Origin: Roseinatronobacter domitianus
GTDB lineage: Bacteria; Pseudomonadota; Alphaproteobacteria; Rhodobacterales; Rhodobacteraceae
NCBI RefSeq assembly: GCF_023336755.1
Contig: NZ_JALZWP010000006.1
Span: 62,001 to 126,000, forward strand
Direction of reading: 5' to 3'
DNA length: 64,000 nucleotides
In this document: piece by piece, positions 62,487-64,000 of the stretch
Position numbering within the stretch: position 1 is the first letter of the stretch
Layout: each line of letters opens with the position of its first letter
Notes under the pieces: generated by a model
What the model was told of the DNA's origin: nothing
The model's input: the letters and a program-made list of their open reading frames with translations, nothing else
Databases searched by the model: none
Program-made: the position numbers and the translations under genes

Positions 62487-64000
62487 TCAAGCGCGCAGAG
62501 GCTGTGTCGCACTGGATGGAAACGCCTCCAGCCCCAGCGCCTGCAAGGCGGTCGCGGCAATGTCGCGCGCGCTTAGCCCTGCCTGAGCATACATCACTTC
62601 GGGGCTGGCCTGTTCGATAAATGTGTCGGCCAAGGTCATGCAGCGCAATGCGGCACCCGATTGCAACTGCCCAGAATTGGCAAGGTAATGCAGAACCTGC
62701 GCCCCAAAGCCGCCCTGTGCCCCTTGCTCGACCGTGACAACCGCAGCGTGATGGCGGATAAGTTGGTCGATCAGGCCATGGTCGAGCGGCTTGGCAAAAC
62801 GGGCATCGGCAATGGTGCAGGTGATCCCGCGCGCCGCAAGCGACTCGGCAGCCAGCCGCACTTCGGACAGATGCGCGCCGAAGGACAGGAAGGCGACATG
62901 CTCACCCTCGGCCACGACACGGCCTTTGCCGATTTCCAAAACCTGGCCGCGCTCGGGCATTTGCGCGCCCACCCCATTCCCGCGCGGGTAGCGCAGTGCG
63001 ATGGGGCCGTCGTCATAGGCCGCGGCGGTTTCTGTCATGTGGACCAGTTCCGCCTCGTCCCCGGCCGCCATAACCACCATGCCCGGCAGGTTGGTCATGA
63101 AGCCCACGTCGAACGCGCCCGCATGGGTCGCGCCATCCGCGCCCACAAGCCCCGCGCGGTCGATGGCAAAGCGCACGGGCAGGCCTTGCAGCGCCACATC
63201 ATGCACCACTTGGTCATAGCCGCGTTGCAGGAAGGTGGAATAAATCGCGCAGAAGGGTTTGAGGCCCGATGCCGCCATGCCCGCCGCGAAGGTCACGGCG
63301 TGTTGCTCGGCAATCCCCACATCGAACACCCGGCGGGGGAACCGGTCTTGCATAATGTCCAGCCCTGTTCCGCCGGGCATGGCAGCGGTCACCGCCACGA
63401 TACTCGGATCACGCGCCGCCGCATCGGTCAGCGCGCGCCCGAACACGCCAGTATAGCTGGGCGCATTGGGCTTGGATTTGGCCTGCGCGCCGGTCGCCAC
63501 GTCAAATTTCGAAACACCGTGATAGCAGCAGCCTGACGCCTCTGCGGGCGCATAACCCTTGCCCTTGACGGTGCGCACATGGATCAGAACCGGCCCTTCT
63601 GCACGGTCGCGCGCCATGCGCAAGGTCGCCATCAGGTCGGGCATGGAATGGCCATCAATGGGGCCGATATAGGTAAAGCCCAGATGCTCGAACATGGTGG
63701 CATCGGGCGGCCCACCGCAGGCGCGGGCACGCGCGGCCAAAGCCTGTTCGCGCAAGGATTGCGGCAGGGCCGACATGAAGCCCTGGGCCACTTCGGACAG
63801 CGACGCATGGGGCGCGTTCAGGCGGTTGAGGTAGCTGTTCATGGCGCCCACCGGTGGGGCGATGGACATGTCGTTGTCGTTGAGGATAACGAACATACGC
63901 CGCCCTTCGGCACCGGCGTTGTTCAGCGCCTCATACGCCATGCCAGCGGTGATCGACCCGTCGCCGATGACCGCAATCGCGTCGCCCGTGGGCTGGCCCA
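62487..64000 (-). CDS. dxs: 1-deoxy-D-xylulose-5-phosphate synthase, C-terminal part (5' end beyond window)
   Basis: TPP-dependent first enzyme of the MEP isoprenoid pathway. About 504 codons are visible; the start lies to the right of base 64000. Seen are [18 protein letters not shown] (TPP/Mg motif), [28 protein letters not shown], the pyrimidine-domain [28 protein letters not shown] with its catalytic Glu, [22 protein letters not shown] and a transketolase C domain with [17 protein letters not shown]. Full-length Dxs is about 640 residues, so roughly 130 N-terminal residues are missing here. Carotenoid/quinone precursor supply is the expected role. Confidence 0.97.
   Translation of the reverse strand, partial: GQPTGDAIAVIGDGSITAGMAYEALNNAGAEGRRMFVILNDNDMSIAPPVGAMNSYLNRLNAPHASLSEVAQGFMSALPQSLREQALAARARACGGPPDATMFEHLGFTYIGPIDGHSMPDLMATLRMARDRAEGPVLIHVRTVKGKGYAPAEASGCCYHGVSKFDVATGAQAKSKPNAPSYTGVFGRALTDAAARDPSIVAVTAAMPGGTGLDIMQDRFPRRVFDVGIAEQHAVTFAAGMAASGLKPFCAIYSTFLQRGYDQVVHDVALQGLPVRFAIDRAGLVGADGATHAGAFDVGFMTNLPGMVVMAAGDEAELVHMTETAAAYDDGPIALRYPRGNGVGAQMPERGQVLEIGKGRVVAEGEHVAFLSFGAHLSEVRLAAESLAARGITCTIADARFAKPLDHGLIDQLIRHHAAVVTVEQGAQGGFGAQVLHYLANSGQLQSGAALRCMTLADTFIEQASPEVMYAQAGLSARDIAATALQALGLEAFPSSATQPLRA

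Overview
The window looks like a chromosomal segment of a Rhodobacteraceae/Paracoccaceae alphaproteobacterium (Rhodobacter-Roseinatronobacter type). It has high G+C, tightly packed genes and many ATGA start/stop overlaps. The arrangement sdhC-sdhD-sdhA-small lipoprotein-sdhB lies beside mesaconyl-CoA hydratase and malyl-CoA thioesterase genes of the ethylmalonyl-CoA pathway. Other typical markers are ccmABCDG, short-form hisG with hisZ, class II DAHP synthase and yicC-gmk. I saw no rRNA, tRNA, CRISPR array, insertion sequence, phage or plasmid functions. No stretch longer than about 230 bases lacks a gene.

Layout. 1-6.8 kb: tail of a DsbA-like protein, Bcr/CflA efflux pump, SPFH/NfeD pair, prs, a kappa-GST-like isomerase, a small conserved protein, efp and a META-domain secreted protein. 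6.8-12.2 kb: TPR-sulfotransferase, a two-subunit molybdenum hydroxylase (TAT-exported large subunit plus 2Fe-2S subunit) and a DUF1223 thioredoxin-like protein. 12.4-17.4 kb: acnA, a small anchored protein and a Kef-type antiporter. 17.5-23.5 kb (minus strand): glmU-glmS followed by ccmA-B-C-D-G; ccmD is only 52 codons. 23.7-27.7 kb: three UspA proteins, a RACo-like corrinoid-activation ATPase and a hemerythrin. 27.8-36.4 kb: class III aminotransferase, small secreted protein, mcl2-nnrU-DUF1737-mch and the sdh operon. 36.4-44.6 kb: ClpP-fold membrane protein, pyrF, a degenerate caspase-like protein with peptidoglycan-binding domains, an MBL-fold protein, a methyltransferase, and a coupled acyltransferase/hydrolase/P450 cluster. 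44.6-50 kb: hisS-hisZ-hisG, dnaB and a FosA-like gene. 50-64 kb: HAD phosphatase, aldo/keto reductase, orphan ImuA-like protein, a candidate 6S-like RNA, 5-FCL, gmk-yicC, PAS protein, DAHP synthase, GlxA-type regulator, tusA, an unknown membrane protein, a MoxR/VWA pair, an anchored helix-hairpin-helix protein and dxs (cut by the window edge).

Functional themes. Central carbon metabolism dominates: acnA, sdhCDAB, mch and mcl2 together serve the TCA cycle and acetyl-CoA/glyoxylate assimilation. A 26-bp sequence is shared, at nearly the same distance from the start codon, by the acnA and mcl2 promoters, and the sdh promoter carries a cluster of GTGATCAC sites. This suggests dedicated transcriptional control of these routes.

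Most worth following up: the acnA/mcl2 motif; the sdh and efp operators; a three-copy double-hairpin intergenic repeat; the unknown three-gene P450 cluster; a RACo-like activator with no corrinoid protein nearby; the pseudo-caspase; a FosA homologue overlapping dnaB; a mosaic segment inside hisS; and the 6S-like RNA. I found no clear new defence or mobile system. Coordinates and motifs come from reading the sequence; family names come from recognised motifs and remembered relatives, not from database searches.
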